Origin: Martelella endophytica
GTDB taxonomy: Bacteria > Pseudomonadota > Alphaproteobacteria > Rhizobiales > Rhizobiaceae
Direction of reading: 5' to 3'
Assembly (NCBI RefSeq): GCF_000960975.1
Contig: NZ_CP010803.1
Coordinates: forward strand, 2,321,944 to 2,385,943
Length of the DNA: 64,000 nucleotides
Of this stretch, positions 38,641 to 51,006 are shown piece by piece. Made by a program: the position numbers and the translations under genes. The first letter of the stretch is position 1. The number at the start of each line of letters is the position of its first letter. Below the pieces are notes generated by a model. That model did not search any database. It was given only the letters and a program-made list of their open reading frames with translations, and was not told the origin of the DNA.

Positions 38641-40602
38641 ATGCGTTTCCCGCCGTCCTTTCTCGATGAAATTCGCGATCGCGTGCCGATCTCGAACGTC
38701 ATCGCCCAGCGGGTGACGTGGGATCGCAAGAAGACCAATGTCGGGCGCGGCGATTTCTGGGCTTGCTGCCCGTTTCATGGCGAGAAGACCCCGAGCTTTC
38801 ACTGCGAGGACCGCAAAGGCCGCTATCACTGCTTCGGCTGCGGCGTCACCGGCGATCATTTCCGCTTCCTCACCGATCTGGAAGGGATGAGCTTCCCCGA
38901 GGCCGTGGAGCGCATTGCCGACATGGCCGGCGTGCCGATGCCCGCGCGCGATCCGGAAGCCGAACGGCGCGAAGAGAAGCGGCGCACGCTGACCGATGTC
39001 ATGGAACTCGCGGCCGCATTCTTCCAGGACCAGCTCCAGACCAGCGCCGGCGCGAAGGCGCGCGCTTACCTGCGCGAGCGCGGCCTCTCGGCACGCACCA
39101 TCGACACGTTCCGTCTCGGTTTTGCGCCGGATAGCCGCAACGCGCTGAAGGAATATCTTGCCGGAAAGGGCGTCGACAAGCAGGAGATGGAAGCCTGCGG
39201 CCTGCTCGTCCACGGTCCGGATATTCCGGTCTCCTATGACCGCTTCCGCGACCGCATCATGTTTCCGATCCTCTCCTCCCGCGATGCCGTGATTGCCTTC
39301 GGTGGGCGGGCGATGCGGCCGGATGCGATGGCGAAATACCTGAACTCCAACGAGACCGAGCTTTTCCACAAGAGCAACGTCCTGTTCAATTTCACCCGCG
39401 CCCGGCGATCGCTCTCCGGTGCCGGCGGCGCCTCCACCGTGATTGCCGTCGAAGGCTATATGGACGTCATCGCCCTCCACCAGGCGGGCGTCGAAAATGC
39501 CGTCGCCCCGCTCGGCACGGCGCTGACCGAAAATCAGCTCCAGCTGCTCTGGCGGATGGTGGACGAGCCGGTCCTGTGTTTTGACGGCGATGGTGCCGGC
39601 CAGCGCGCTGCAGCGCGGGCGGCAGGTGTCGCCATGCCGCTGCTGAAGCCGGGAAAATCGCTGAAATTTGCCTATATGCCGGATGGCAAGGACCCTGACG
39701 ATCTCGTGCGGGAAGGCGGGCGGCAGGCCTTTGACGAGGTGCTGCGGCAGGCCCGTCCGCTCGCCGATACCGTGTTCGAACGGGAGATGGGCGACGGCGA
39801 CAACGCGACGCCGGAGCATCGTGCGGCGATCGAGGCGCGCGTCAACGCGCTGGTTCAGACGATCGCTGACGAAAGCGTGCGCCGCCACTATCAGCAGGAA
39901 TTCCGCAACCGGCTGTTCCAGCGGTTCCGCGGTGGCGGCAGACCCCGCGGCGAGCGTGGGAATTTTTCCGGCAGGCAGGGGCGAGGCGGCGGTTTCCAGC
40001 CGGCCCAGCCCGTCTTCACCGCGTCCGAGCGCCTGTCGCGGGCCCTTTCGGGAACGGTGGCGGGGGCAGGGGGACGACCGAGCTTTCGCGAATGCCTCAT
40101 CGCCGTCTGCCTGATCAGCCAGCCGGCCCTGGTGCGAGAGGATTTCGATTCGATAGCGGCACTCGCCTTCGGCAATGTCGAATTGCGGGCCTTCTGGCCA
40201 AGCTTCCTTGCTCTAGCCTCACAGCCCGGCATCGACCGGGAGAAAATGCGCCACAGGCTCGCCGAGGCGGGCTTCGGTGATCTGGTCGCAAGGCTCCACG
40301 CGCAGGTGAACCGCAATCTGGGCTGGATCGCCGGGCCGGATGCAGCGCTTGAGGATGTACGCGAAGTTTATGGCCAGGCGCTGTCGCTCCACAATCGGGT
40401 CCGTTCGCTCGAGCAGCAGCGTGTCGAGCTCGAACGCGAGATCGCGGAAGCGACGGAGGCCGGCAATCTCGAAGCTTATGAGGAACTGATGGCGGCGATG
40501 GTCTCGGTGCAGAACGAGATCAGCCGGATCGCCAACCAGGAAGCGGAAATCGATGGTTTCGGACTGATGTCCGGACGGGGCGGCCGCGCCGGCATGGGTT
40601 AG
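38641..40602 (+). CDS. dnaG: DNA primase
   Basis: 653 residues. A CHC2 zinc ribbon (Cys43, His46, Cys64, Cys67 in ACCPFHGEKT...RYHCFGCGVTGDH), the RNA-polymerase-like domain, a TOPRIM motif (VIAVEGYMDVIALHQAG, then CFDGDGAGQRAA), and a C-terminal DnaB-binding helical region. Synthesises primers at the replication fork. A Gly/Arg-rich linker (RGGGRPRGERGN, about 430) separates the catalytic and C-terminal parts. Followed by rpoD, the conserved macromolecular synthesis order. Confidence 0.97.
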   Translation: MRFPPSFLDEIRDRVPISNVIAQRVTWDRKKTNVGRGDFWACCPFHGEKTPSFHCEDRKGRYHCFGCGVTGDHFRFLTDLEGMSFPEAVERIADMAGVPMPARDPEAERREEKRRTLTDVMELAAAFFQDQLQTSAGAKARAYLRERGLSARTIDTFRLGFAPDSRNALKEYLAGKGVDKQEMEACGLLVHGPDIPVSYDRFRDRIMFPILSSRDAVIAFGGRAMRPDAMAKYLNSNETELFHKSNVLFNFTRARRSLSGAGGASTVIAVEGYMDVIALHQAGVENAVAPLGTALTENQLQLLWRMVDEPVLCFDGDGAGQRAAARAAGVAMPLLKPGKSLKFAYMPDGKDPDDLVREGGRQAFDEVLRQARPLADTVFEREMGDGDNATPEHRAAIEARVNALVQTIADESVRRHYQQEFRNRLFQRFRGGGRPRGERGNFSGRQGRGGGFQPAQPVFTASERLSRALSGTVAGAGGRPSFRECLIAVCLISQPALVREDFDSIAALAFGNVELRAFWPSFLALASQPGIDREKMRHRLAEAGFGDLVARLHAQVNRNLGWIAGPDAALEDVREVYGQALSLHNRVRSLEQQRVELEREIAEATEAGNLEAYEELMAAMVSVQNEISRIANQEAEIDGFGLMSGRGGRAGMG

Positions 40603-40824
40603 GCCCGAAGGAGGGAATCAGTGACCAGCCACTTGTTTTTGTCTCTCATCGTTCTAAATAGGAGTCTCGCGGGTCGGGAAAGAAGCTGCATCGGCCCGGA
40701 CAGCGTCACAAGTGTCGACAAAGGCGGATTTTCGGGATGAAAACGCTGAAACCGCGAATTCGTGCTTGACCTGTGGCGAAAATCTGGGAATCACCAGTGC
40801 GGATGGCAAAGCGCAGCACAATTT

Positions 40825-40887
40825 CATGAACGGGACAATGTTCACCTGGAGTTCAGGCTCCACAGGGTGAGTTTTGTCCTGTTCATG
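40825..40887. promoter_or_regulatory. Large inverted repeat in the rpoD upstream region
   Basis: CATGAACGGGACAA (40825-40838) pairs with TTGTCCTGTTCATG (40874-40887), 14 bp with one G-U type mismatch; inside it, TTCACCTGGAG and CTCCACAGGGTGAG pair further. The whole forms a 63-base stem-loop in RNA or a cruciform-like operator about 110 bases before the rpoD start codon. Confidence 0.65.
40840..40854 (+). promoter_or_regulatory. LexA (SOS) box candidate upstream of rpoD
   Basis: GTTC-ACCTGGA-GTTC exactly fits the alphaproteobacterial LexA consensus GTTC-N7-GTTC. It lies in the loop side of the inverted repeat. By base frequencies, about two such matches would be expected by chance in 64 kb counting both strands, but few in intergenic DNA. 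Confidence 0.4.
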
Positions 40888-40993
40888 TTTGAGTTTATTC
40901 AGGCCGGCCAGAGGGTCCTACAAAGGGCTTCTTAAACATTTGCCGGTAAGCCGCCCCCATCAATGCGGCAGAAGCGTCAGGGAAGCGAAATCT

Positions 40994-43054
<2,061 letters not shown>

Positions 43055-43078
43055 GGCGGATTTCAGAGACAGATAGAT

Positions 43079-43107
43079 AAAAACCCGGTCGAAAGGCCGG
43101 GTTTTTC
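43079..43107 (+). terminator. Intrinsic terminator of rpoD
   Basis: AAAACCCGG-TCGAAAGG-CCGGGTTTTT, a 9-bp stem ending in a T run, 25 bases after the rpoD stop. Confidence 0.92.
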
Positions 43108-43165
43108 GTATTCGGGTTGGTTGTCAGCGTTTGAGCTCACTTGTGTGGAACGGAGCGCCACCGCC

Positions 43166-43308
43166 TTCAATCTCTCCCCTTGAGGGCGAGATGTCGCGAA
43201 AGCGACAGAGAGGGGTGCCCCCTGTCCGATCAGCTCAGAATTTGCGATTTGCGCTGTACCCCTCTCTGCCCCTGTCGGGGCATCTCCCCCTCAAGGGGGG
43301 AGATTGAA
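43166..43308. repeat. Rhizobial palindromic intergenic element, intact copy
   Basis: 143 bases with inverted ends TTCAATCTCTCCCCTTGAGG and the matching CTCAAGGGGGGAGATTGAA, plus internal GTCGCGAAAGCGAC and CTGCCCCTGTCGGGGCAT hairpins. This kind of element is common between genes in rhizobia. Lies between rpoD and purN. Confidence 0.8.
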
Positions 43309-43323
43309 TGGGGGCTTTGCGGC

Positions 43324-43974
43324 TCAGCCGGCAATCATCCGCGCGTCTTCGTCCATGGAGACCCCTTCCGCAAACACAGCTGTGCCGCCTTCCATCCGTA
43401 CGTCCCCCGCCGTAAGCCGCTTCAGCGCCTGCGGGTAGAGCTGGTGTTCCACGGTCAGGATGCGGGCGGCGAGCGTCGCGGCGTCGTCACCCGGCAACAC
43501 CGGCACGGCGGCCTGGGCGATGATCGGGCCTTCGTCCATGCCTTCGGTGACGAAATGCACGGTGCAGCCGGCGATGCGCATGCCGGCGTCGATGGCGCGC
43601 TGATGGGTGTCGAGGCCGGGGAAGAGCGGCAGCAGCGAGGGGTGGATGTTGATGATCCGGCCGTGATAGGCGCGGATGAAATCGGCCGAAAGCAGGCGCA
43701 TGAAGCCGGCGAGGCAGAGGTAGTCCGGGCGCAATTCGGCAAGCGCGTCGAGGATCGCCACCTCGTGCGCGGCCTTGGAGGCGTAGTCCTTGCGGGGCAG
43801 CGCATAGGCCGGAATGCCGAGCGCGCTCGCCTTTTGGAGACCCCCTGCATCAGGCTTGTCGGAGATCACGGCGACGATCTTGGCCGGAAAGTCCTCGCTG
43901 GCGGCAGCCTCGGCGAGTTTCACCATGTTCGAGCCGCTCCCGGAGATGAGGACGGCGACGCGCTTCTTCGTCAC
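43324..43974 (-). CDS. purN: Phosphoribosylglycinamide formyltransferase (PurN)
   Basis: 216 residues. [20 protein letters not shown] at the start (phosphate binding), [20 protein letters not shown] with catalytic Asn and His, and [20 protein letters not shown] with the catalytic Asp. Adds formyl from 10-formyl-THF to GAR, the third step of purine synthesis. Overlaps the purM stop by four bases, so the genes are translationally coupled. Confidence 0.96.
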   Translation of the reverse strand: MTKKRVAVLISGSGSNMVKLAEAAASEDFPAKIVAVISDKPDAGGLQKASALGIPAYALPRKDYASKAAHEVAILDALAELRPDYLCLAGFMRLLSADFIRAYHGRIINIHPSLLPLFPGLDTHQRAIDAGMRIAGCTVHFVTEGMDEGPIIAQAAVPVLPGDDAATLAARILTVEHQLYPQALKRLTAGDVRMEGGTAVFAEGVSMDEDARMIAG

Positions 43975-45044
43975 AGGCTGATCATCCCGTTGTAGACTGT
44001 GCCGGCCATGCCGTCCTCTCGGGCGACGATGCGGCCAAGCGCGAAGGCGGTCTCGCCTTCACGGGCAAGAACGCCGAGAACCTCTTCCAGCCTGTCTGCC
44101 GGGCAGACGCCGATCATGCCGACGCCGCAATTGAAGGTGCGCATCATCTCGGCGGGTGCGACGCCGCCGGCGCGGGCAAGCCAGGAGAAGACGGGCGGCA
44201 CGGTGATCGTCTCAAGGTCGATCTCGGCGGAAAGATGCTTCGGCAGCACACGCGGAATGTTCTCGGGAAAGCCGCCGCCGGTAATGTGGGCGAGCGCCTT
44301 GACCGCGCCGGTCTCGCGGATCGCGGCGAGCAGCGGCTTCACATAGATGCGGGTCGGCTCCAGCAGCGCTTCGCCGAGCGTCTTGCCCGGGGCGAAGGGC
44401 GCAGCCGCCTGCCAGCCGAGCCCGGCAAGTTCGGCGACGCGGCGCACCAGCGAGAAACCGTTGGAATGGACGCCGGAGGAGGCAAGGCCGAAAATCACGT
44501 CGCCCTCGGCGAGGTCTTCGGCGGGCAGCAGCTGGCCGCGTTCGGCAGCACCCACGGCAAAGCCCGCAAGGTCGTAGTCGCCCTTCGAATACATGCCCGG
44601 CATCTCGGCGGTCTCGCCGCCGATCAGCGCGCAGCCGGCCTGGCGGCAGCCCTCGGCGATGCCCTCGACGATGGTGGCACCCTCGTCGGGATCGAGCGCG
44701 CCGGTGGCGAAATAATCGAGAAAGAACAACGGCTCGGCGCCCTGGACGACGAGGTCGTTGACGCACATGGCGACGAGGTCGATACCGACCGTGTCGTGCT
44801 TGCCGGCCTCGATCGCGATCTTCAGCTTGGTGCCGACGCCGTCATTGGCGGCGACGAGAACCGGATCGGTGAAGCCCGCAGCCTTCAGGTCGAAGAGGCC
44901 GCCAAATCCGCCAAGCTCGCTGTCGGCGCCGGGGCGGCGGGTCGACTTCACGGCCGGCTTGATTTTTTCGACCAGCAGGTTGCCCGCATCGATGTCGACG
45001 CCGGCATCGCGATAGGACAATCCGTTTCTCTTCGTCTCGTTCAC
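43971..45044 (-). CDS. purM: Phosphoribosylformylglycinamidine cyclo-ligase
   Basis: 357 residues. [59 protein letters not shown] and [16 protein letters not shown] are PurM signatures. Makes AIR from FGAM with ATP. The start chosen is GTG ([11 protein letters not shown]), which matches the length of rhizobial homologues and follows AGGAACAGG; an ATG five codons upstream is the alternative. Divergent from perM with about 250 bases between and no other feature seen there. Confidence 0.96.
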   Translation of the reverse strand: MNETKRNGLSYRDAGVDIDAGNLLVEKIKPAVKSTRRPGADSELGGFGGLFDLKAAGFTDPVLVAANDGVGTKLKIAIEAGKHDTVGIDLVAMCVNDLVVQGAEPLFFLDYFATGALDPDEGATIVEGIAEGCRQAGCALIGGETAEMPGMYSKGDYDLAGFAVGAAERGQLLPAEDLAEGDVIFGLASSGVHSNGFSLVRRVAELAGLGWQAAAPFAPGKTLGEALLEPTRIYVKPLLAAIRETGAVKALAHITGGGFPENIPRVLPKHLSAEIDLETITVPPVFSWLARAGGVAPAEMMRTFNCGVGMIGVCPADRLEEVLGVLAREGETAFALGRIVAREDGMAGTVYNGMISL

Positions 45045-45292
45045 GGGCCTGTTCCTCATGAATAAAGTCAAGCGTCGGCATTGCATGGGTTTTGGCGCGA
45101 TGCAAGGGCGAAGGCCCTTTGGCCCGGCAATATCGACAACAAGCGCTGCGGCGCAAAACGGCGAGCTTGCTGCCAGTGGAAAACGGGGAGGGCGGCATGG
45201 CGCCGGTTCTTCGCACTTGACGGGTCCCGCCATATGCCCAACAAACGGGTGAAGGCGGGCCGGAGCTTGGCCATTGACGGGAGACAAGGAAC

Positions 45293-46420
45293 ATGGCGGC
45301 ACGCATCAGCCACGCGAGGCTCAGGAAGCAGGCCATTTTCTGGCTGCTTTTCATCCTGTTCGTCGCACTCTTCCTCTATGTCTTCCGGTCGATCCTGCTG
45401 CCCTTTGTCGCCGGCATGGCGCTCGCCTACTTTCTCGACCCGGTCGCCGACCGGCTGGAAAAGTTCGGCTTCAACCGGCTGTGGGCAACGACCACGATCA
45501 TGCTCGTCTTCCTTCTGGCGGTGATCGCCGTTCTGCTGCTGATCATCCCGCTGCTGGTATCGCAGGCCTATGAGGTCGCCCAGCAATTTCCGACCTACAT
45601 GACCCAGCTCGAGCACTATATCCAGTCGACCCAGCTTTCCAAGCTCGTCGACTGGGGCAACAGCCAGCTCACCGACCTGAGCGAAAACATCGGCAAGATG
45701 CTTTCGAGCGGCGCCTCGATCGCGGGCACGCTGTTCGGCAGCATCTGGAGCTCGTCGATGGCTGTCGTCAACGTCGTCTCCTTTGTCGTACTGGCGCCGG
45801 TGATCGCCTTCTATCTCCTGCTCGACTGGGACAGGATGATCACCAAGGTCGACCAGTGGGTGCCGCGTGCTCAGGTGGATGATGTTCGCTACCTGGCCCG
45901 CGAGATCAACCACGTGATCTCCGGCTTCGTGCGCGGCCAGGGCTCGCTCTGCCTCATCCTCGGCATTTATTATGCGGTGACGCTCAGCCTGGCCGGGCTG
46001 AATTTCGGTGCCCTCATCGGCCTCTTCGCCGGCTTCGTCTCCTTCATTCCCTATCTCGGCTCGACCTCCGGCCTGCTGCTTTCCATGGGCGTGGCGATGT
46101 TCCAGTTCTGGCCGGACTACTGGATGATCGCGCTGGTCTTCGGCATCTACCTGTTCGGCCAGTTCCTCGAGGGCAACGTGCTGCAGCCGAAGCTTGTCGG
46201 TGGCAGTGTCCGGCTGCATCCGGTGTGGCTGATGTTTGCCCTGTTTGCCTTCGGCGTGCTGTTCGGCTTCGTCGGGCTGCTGGTTGCCGTGCCGGTTTCG
46301 GCGGCGGTGGGCGTGCTGGTGCGCTTCGCCATCGACCGCTACCTGACGAGCGATCTCTACTGGGATGGCACAGAAGAACACGTCGAGGAACAGACCCGGC
46401 TTGCGGAGAAACTCGATTGA
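45293..46420 (+). CDS. AI-2E-family (PerM-type) membrane transporter
   Basis: 375 residues. Two N-terminal membrane helices ([20 protein letters not shown]), a periplasmic helical region, and a C-terminal set of helices with [20 protein letters not shown] and the conserved [13 protein letters not shown]. The family includes putative AI-2 exporters and Na+/H+ antiporters; no specific substrate can be assigned. AAGGAAC precedes the ATG. Its stop overlaps the hdaA start, so the pair is cotranslated. Confidence 0.9.
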   Translation: MAARISHARLRKQAIFWLLFILFVALFLYVFRSILLPFVAGMALAYFLDPVADRLEKFGFNRLWATTTIMLVFLLAVIAVLLLIIPLLVSQAYEVAQQFPTYMTQLEHYIQSTQLSKLVDWGNSQLTDLSENIGKMLSSGASIAGTLFGSIWSSSMAVVNVVSFVVLAPVIAFYLLLDWDRMITKVDQWVPRAQVDDVRYLAREINHVISGFVRGQGSLCLILGIYYAVTLSLAGLNFGALIGLFAGFVSFIPYLGSTSGLLLSMGVAMFQFWPDYWMIALVFGIYLFGQFLEGNVLQPKLVGGSVRLHPVWLMFALFAFGVLFGFVGLLVAVPVSAAVGVLVRFAIDRYLTSDLYWDGTEEHVEEQTRLAEKLD

Positions 46421-47109
46421 CGGGCCAGGCGCTGACAAGGAAGCAGGGCGAACAACTGCCATTGGAGCTTGCCTATGGCGAGGCGACTGGCCGTGAAGAC
46501 CTGCTTGTCTCCCCCGCGATCCTGCCGGCCGTCGACCTTATCGACCGCTGGCCGGACTGGCGCGCGCCGGTCGTGGTGCTTGTCGGTCCGCCGGGCTCGG
46601 GCAAAAGCCACCTCGGCAATGTCTGGCGGGCGGCGAGCGGGGCGCGGGACTTCACTACCGATATTCGGGCCGGTCGGGGCGCCGAGCCGGAAGGCCGCGT
46701 CTTCCTGTTCGAGGACGCTGATCGCCATCCCTTCGACGAGACCGAGCTCTTCCACCTGATCAACGCCGTGCGCCAGCATCGGGGTAGCCTGCTGATCACG
46801 GCGCGTTCGCTGCCGGCGCTCTGGCATGTCGCATTGCCGGACCTGCGCTCCCGCCTTGCCGCCGCAACGGTTGTCGAGATCGGTGCGCCGGATGACCTGC
46901 TGCTCCGCCAGATCATCGTGAAGCTTTTCTCCGACCGCCAGCTCGAGGTTGATGAGCGCGTGGTGAATTACATCATCACCCGCATGGATCGTTCGCTCGA
47001 TGCCGCCGGCGGCATCGTTGATGCCATGGACAAGCGCGCCCTTGCGCGCGGACGGCGGATCACCCGCGCCCTTGCGGCCGAGGTGCTCGCGGAGCGCGAG
47101 GCCGGTTGA
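46417..47109 (+). CDS. hdaA: DnaA-related regulator HdaA
   Basis: 230 residues. An N-terminal clamp-binding motif (EQLPLEL, like QL-x-LPL of Hda), a Walker A (GPPGSGKSH), a degenerate Walker B (FLFEDADRH), and an AAA+ lid (MDRSLDAAGGIVDAMDKRAL in part), without the DNA-binding domain of DnaA. HdaA works with the DNA clamp to trigger ATP hydrolysis by DnaA (RIDA), preventing re-initiation. The start is TTG, overlapping the preceding stop (TTGA), with GGAG eight bases before it. Confidence 0.9.
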   Translation: MTGQALTRKQGEQLPLELAYGEATGREDLLVSPAILPAVDLIDRWPDWRAPVVVLVGPPGSGKSHLGNVWRAASGARDFTTDIRAGRGAEPEGRVFLFEDADRHPFDETELFHLINAVRQHRGSLLITARSLPALWHVALPDLRSRLAAATVVEIGAPDDLLLRQIIVKLFSDRQLEVDERVVNYIITRMDRSLDAAGGIVDAMDKRALARGRRITRALAAEVLAEREAG

Positions 47110-47275
47110 ACCGGCGTGTAATCAAAGTCCCGCCTGCATCACTTGAAAGCGGCCTCGATCTGCGCGATTCTTCGTGCAATGTCATAGTTTCGTTGCCAAA
47201 CTGGGATAGTCGGACGGAGGGTCTCCGGCTGATGTCGGAGAACGTGCAACAGGTCGCGAGAGGGAAAGACTGCTT

Positions 47276-49462
47276 ATGGAAAATCTGTCTTCGGATGCAC
47301 TGTCGATGAGCGAGCCTGCCGGAGAGGACGACATCATCAACAGTCCGCAGCGGTTCATCAACCGCGAGTTTTCCTGGCTGCAGTTCAATCGTCGGGTGCT
47401 GGAGGAGACCCTCAATCCGGTGCATCCGCTTCTGGAGCGTGTTCGCTTCCTGTCGATTTCGGCGGCGAATCTCGACGAGTTCTTCATGGTGCGCGTTGCC
47501 GGTCTCGAGGGCCAGGTGCGCCAGGGCGTCAGCATGCTTTCCGCCGATGGCAAGACGCCCGCCGAGCAGCTTTCCGAAATCCTGCGCGAAATCGACAACC
47601 TGCAGATGGAGCAGCAGGCGGCACTTGCCGTGCTGCAGCAGTATCTCGCAAACGAAGGCATCCTGATCGTCCGCCCCTCGGTCATCACCGACGAGGATCG
47701 CGCCTGGCTCACCCATGAGTTCGAGCAGGGCATTTTCCCGGTGCTGACGCCGTTGTCGATCGACCCGGCGCATCCCTTTCCCTTTATTCCCAATCTCGGC
47801 TTCTCCATGGGCCTGCAGCTTGTCAGCCGCCATGGCCGCGAGCCGATGAATGCGCTTTTGCGCATGCCGCCCTCGCTCAACCGTTTCGTCCGCATGCCGG
47901 ATGCCGAAGGCACGATCCGCTACATGACGATGGAAGACGTGATCGGCATGTTCATCCACCGTCTCTATCCGGGCTATGAAGTTCAGGGATACGGTACCTT
48001 CCGCCTCATCCGCGACAGCGATATCGAGCTCGAGGAAGAAGCCGAGGATCTGGTGCGCTACTTCGAAAGCGCGCTGAAGCGCCGCCGCCGTGGCTCGGTG
48101 ATCCGGATCGAGACCGACAGCGAAATGCCGGCCTCGCTGCGCCATTTCGTCATCCGCGAGCTTGGCGTTCCGGAAGACCGGGTGGCTGTTCTGCCGGGCC
48201 TGCTCGCTCTCAATACGCTTTCGGAAATCACCAAGGCGCCGCGGCCGGATCTGCTGTTCCGCTCCTTCAACCCGCGCTTTCCCGAGCGCGTGCGCGAGCA
48301 TGTTGGCGACAGTTTTGCCGCGATCCGCGAGAAGGATTTCGTGGTCCACCATCCTTACGAATCCTTCGATGTCGTCGTCCAGTTCCTGATCCAGGCGGCG
48401 CGCGACCCGAATGTGCTGGCGATCAAGCAGACGCTCTACCGCACCTCCAACGACAGCCCGATCGTGCGCGCTTTGATCGATGCGGCCGAGTCCGGCAAGT
48501 CGGTGACGGCGCTGGTGGAGCTGAAGGCGCGGTTCGACGAGGAAGCCAATATCCGCTGGGCGCGCGACCTCGAGCGCGCCGGCGTGCAGGTTGTCTTCGG
48601 CTTCATCGAACTCAAGACCCACTCGAAGCTTTCCATGGTGGTGCGTCGCGAGGACGGCAATCTCAGGACCTACTGCCATATCGGCACGGGCAATTATCAC
48701 CCGATCACCGCCAAGATCTATACCGACCTTTCCTATTTCACCTGCGATCCGAAGATCGGCCATGACGTGGCGGAAGTGTTCAACTTCATCACCGGCTATG
48801 GCGAGCTCGAGGAGAACATGCGCCTCGCCGTCTCGCCGAAGACCATGCGTCCGCGCATCCTCCAGCATATCGAGGAGGAGATCGAGCATGTGCGGAACGG
48901 TCTGCCCGGCGCGATCTGGATGAAGATGAATTCGCTGGTCGATCCGAAGATCATCGATGCGCTTTATCGCGCCAGCCGCGAGGGCGTGCAGATCGAACTC
49001 GTCGTGCGCGGCATCTGCTGCCTGCGCCCGCAGGTGCCGGGGCTTTCGGAAAACATCCGGGTGAAGTCGATCGTCGGGCGGTTCCTGGAACACTCCCGCA
49101 TCTACTGCTTCGGCAACGGTCACGGCCTGCCTTCGGAGAACGCGCATGTCTATCTCGGCTCTGCCGACCTGATGCCGCGCAACCTCGACCGACGCGTCGA
49201 AACCATCGTGCCGTTGACCAATCCGACTGTGCACGAGCAGGTTCTTTCCCAGATCATGCTGGGCAATATCATTGACAACCAGCAGAGCTACGAGATACTG
49301 CCCGACGGAACCTCGCGCCGGGTGGAGCCGCGCGAGGGCGAGGAACCGTTCAACGCGCAGGAGTATTTCATGACCAATCCGAGCCTTTCCGGCCGCGGTG
49401 AAGCCCTGAAGTCAAGTGCGCCGAAGCTCATCGCCGGCCTGCTTTCGGGTCGCAATAAATAA
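47276..49462 (+). CDS. ppk: Polyphosphate kinase 1
   Basis: 728 residues. [20 protein letters not shown] at the N-terminal domain, then the two catalytic domains with [14 protein letters not shown] (the autophosphorylated His region) and [20 protein letters not shown], and [20 protein letters not shown] near the end. Makes polyphosphate from ATP reversibly at the inner membrane. GAGGGA is about 12 bases before the ATG, rather far. Followed 11 bases later by ppx, so both are probably cotranscribed. Confidence 0.97.
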   Translation: MENLSSDALSMSEPAGEDDIINSPQRFINREFSWLQFNRRVLEETLNPVHPLLERVRFLSISAANLDEFFMVRVAGLEGQVRQGVSMLSADGKTPAEQLSEILREIDNLQMEQQAALAVLQQYLANEGILIVRPSVITDEDRAWLTHEFEQGIFPVLTPLSIDPAHPFPFIPNLGFSMGLQLVSRHGREPMNALLRMPPSLNRFVRMPDAEGTIRYMTMEDVIGMFIHRLYPGYEVQGYGTFRLIRDSDIELEEEAEDLVRYFESALKRRRRGSVIRIETDSEMPASLRHFVIRELGVPEDRVAVLPGLLALNTLSEITKAPRPDLLFRSFNPRFPERVREHVGDSFAAIREKDFVVHHPYESFDVVVQFLIQAARDPNVLAIKQTLYRTSNDSPIVRALIDAAESGKSVTALVELKARFDEEANIRWARDLERAGVQVVFGFIELKTHSKLSMVVRREDGNLRTYCHIGTGNYHPITAKIYTDLSYFTCDPKIGHDVAEVFNFITGYGELEENMRLAVSPKTMRPRILQHIEEEIEHVRNGLPGAIWMKMNSLVDPKIIDALYRASREGVQIELVVRGICCLRPQVPGLSENIRVKSIVGRFLEHSRIYCFGNGHGLPSENAHVYLGSADLMPRNLDRRVETIVPLTNPTVHEQVLSQIMLGNIIDNQQSYEILPDGTSRRVEPREGEEPFNAQEYFMTNPSLSGRGEALKSSAPKLIAGLLSGRNK

Positions 49463-49473
49463 GCCGGGAATAC

Positions 49474-50994
49474 ATGGTCGAATCAGAAGCGCAGGGGCGT
49501 CTTCCGGGAATTTCCCCTGTCTCCGTGGTCGATATCGGGTCGAACTCGGTTCGTATCGTCATCTATGAGGGCCTGTCGCGTGCGCCGACCGTGCTCTTCA
49601 ACGAAAAGGTCCTCTGCGGGCTGGGACGCGGCATTGCTGCGACCGGCAAGATGAACGAGGAGGGCGTGGAGCGTGCGCTTCAGGCGCTGAAGCGCTTCAA
49701 GGCGCTCTCCGTTCAGGCTCGCGCCGGCACGATGCACGTGCTGGCGACGGCTGCCGCCCGCGAAGCCGCCAATGGCCCCGCCTTCATCGATGCGGCGACC
49801 GAAATCCTCGGAACCGAGGTGCGGGTTTTGACCGGCAAGGAAGAGGCCCGCTATTCCGCCTATGGCGTCATCAGCGGCTTCTTCGAGCCGGATGGCATTG
49901 CCGGCGACCTTGGCGGCGGTTCGCTCGAACTCATCGACATCAAGGACAAGACCTATGGCGACGGCATCACGCTGCCGCTCGGCGGTATCCGCCTGTCGGA
50001 ACTCTCCGAAGGCTCGCTCGCCAAGGCCCGCAATTTCGTCAAGAAGCAGGTCAAGAAGGTCGCCTTTCTCGAAAAGGGCAGGGACCGGACCTTCTATGCG
50101 GTCGGCGGCACGTGGCGAAACATCGCCCGCCTGCACATGGAGTTCAACAACTATCCGCTGACCATGATGCAGGGCTACGAGATCGGCTTTCAGGACATGA
50201 TGGCCTTTCTCGACAAGATCGGCGAGGACGAGGAACAGAAGGACCCGGCCTGGCAGGCGATCTCCAAGAACCGCCGCATGCTTCTCCCCTATGGCGCGAT
50301 CGCCATGCGCGAGGTGTTGAGCATCATGCAGCCGAAGTCGATCTGCTTTTCGGCGCAGGGCGTGCGCGAGGGCTTGCTCTATTCGCTGCTCTCGACGGAA
50401 GACCAGCAGCAGGATGCGCTGCTCGTCGCCTCGCAGCAACTCGCCATTCTCAGGGCCCGTTCGCCCAAGCATGCAAACGAGATTGCCAATTGGACCGGGC
50501 TGATGATGCGCCGTTTCGGCGTGGAGGAAACCCCGGAAGAGGCGCGCTACCGACAGGCCGCCTGCCTTCTGGCCGATATCAGCTGGCGGGCGCATCCCGA
50601 TTTCCGCGGCTCGCAGTCGCTGAACGTCATCGCCCATTCGTCGCTGATCGGCATCACCCATCCGGGTCGCGTCTTTATCGCGCTCTCCAACTATTATCGT
50701 TTCGAGGGACTTCGCGACGACCACCATACCGACGGCCTTGGCTCGATCGCCACGCCGGAGGTTCTGGAACGGGCCAAGCTGCTCGGCGGCCTGTTGCGGG
50801 TCGCCTACCTGTTCTCGGCTTCGATGCCCGGCGTCGTCGGTGCGCTCGATTTCCTGCCGAGCCAGGAGAAGGGCGTCGACCTGGAGCTCGTCGTGCCGGA
50901 AATGTATGGCGACTTCATCGGCGAGCGGGTCGAGGGGCGTCTGGATCAGCTTGCCAAGCTGACCGGCAAGACGCTGGCGATCGCGCGGGTCTGA
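49474..50994 (+). CDS. ppx: Exopolyphosphatase (Ppx/GppA family)
   Basis: 506 residues. Actin-like ATPase fold: VVDIGSNSVRIVIYEGLSRA, TGKEEARYSAYGVISGF, GDLGGGSLELIDIK, and a C-terminal HD-type domain (ISWRAHPDFRGSQSLNVIAH). Degrades polyphosphate from the end, or hydrolyses pppGpp. Its place after ppk suggests polyphosphate turnover. GGGAA precedes the ATG. Confidence 0.96.
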   Translation: MVESEAQGRLPGISPVSVVDIGSNSVRIVIYEGLSRAPTVLFNEKVLCGLGRGIAATGKMNEEGVERALQALKRFKALSVQARAGTMHVLATAAAREAANGPAFIDAATEILGTEVRVLTGKEEARYSAYGVISGFFEPDGIAGDLGGGSLELIDIKDKTYGDGITLPLGGIRLSELSEGSLAKARNFVKKQVKKVAFLEKGRDRTFYAVGGTWRNIARLHMEFNNYPLTMMQGYEIGFQDMMAFLDKIGEDEEQKDPAWQAISKNRRMLLPYGAIAMREVLSIMQPKSICFSAQGVREGLLYSLLSTEDQQQDALLVASQQLAILRARSPKHANEIANWTGLMMRRFGVEETPEEARYRQAACLLADISWRAHPDFRGSQSLNVIAHSSLIGITHPGRVFIALSNYYRFEGLRDDHHTDGLGSIATPEVLERAKLLGGLLRVAYLFSASMPGVVGALDFLPSQEKGVDLELVVPEMYGDFIGERVEGRLDQLAKLTGKTLAIARV

Positions 50995-51006
50995 CCGCGG
51001 AAAGCC

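Larger units (their letters stand above)
40603..40993. other. rpoD upstream region
   Basis: 391 bases without a convincing gene. It contains a large inverted repeat and a LexA-like direct repeat, listed separately, and probably the main rpoD promoter. No ribosome binding site of quality is seen except weak GGGAAG before rpoD. Confidence 0.5.

Noticed and set aside
47060..49234. A 724-residue open frame on the minus strand opposite ppk
   Set aside because: Same kind of antisense shadow; ppk is intact and no motif is visible in the opposite frame.
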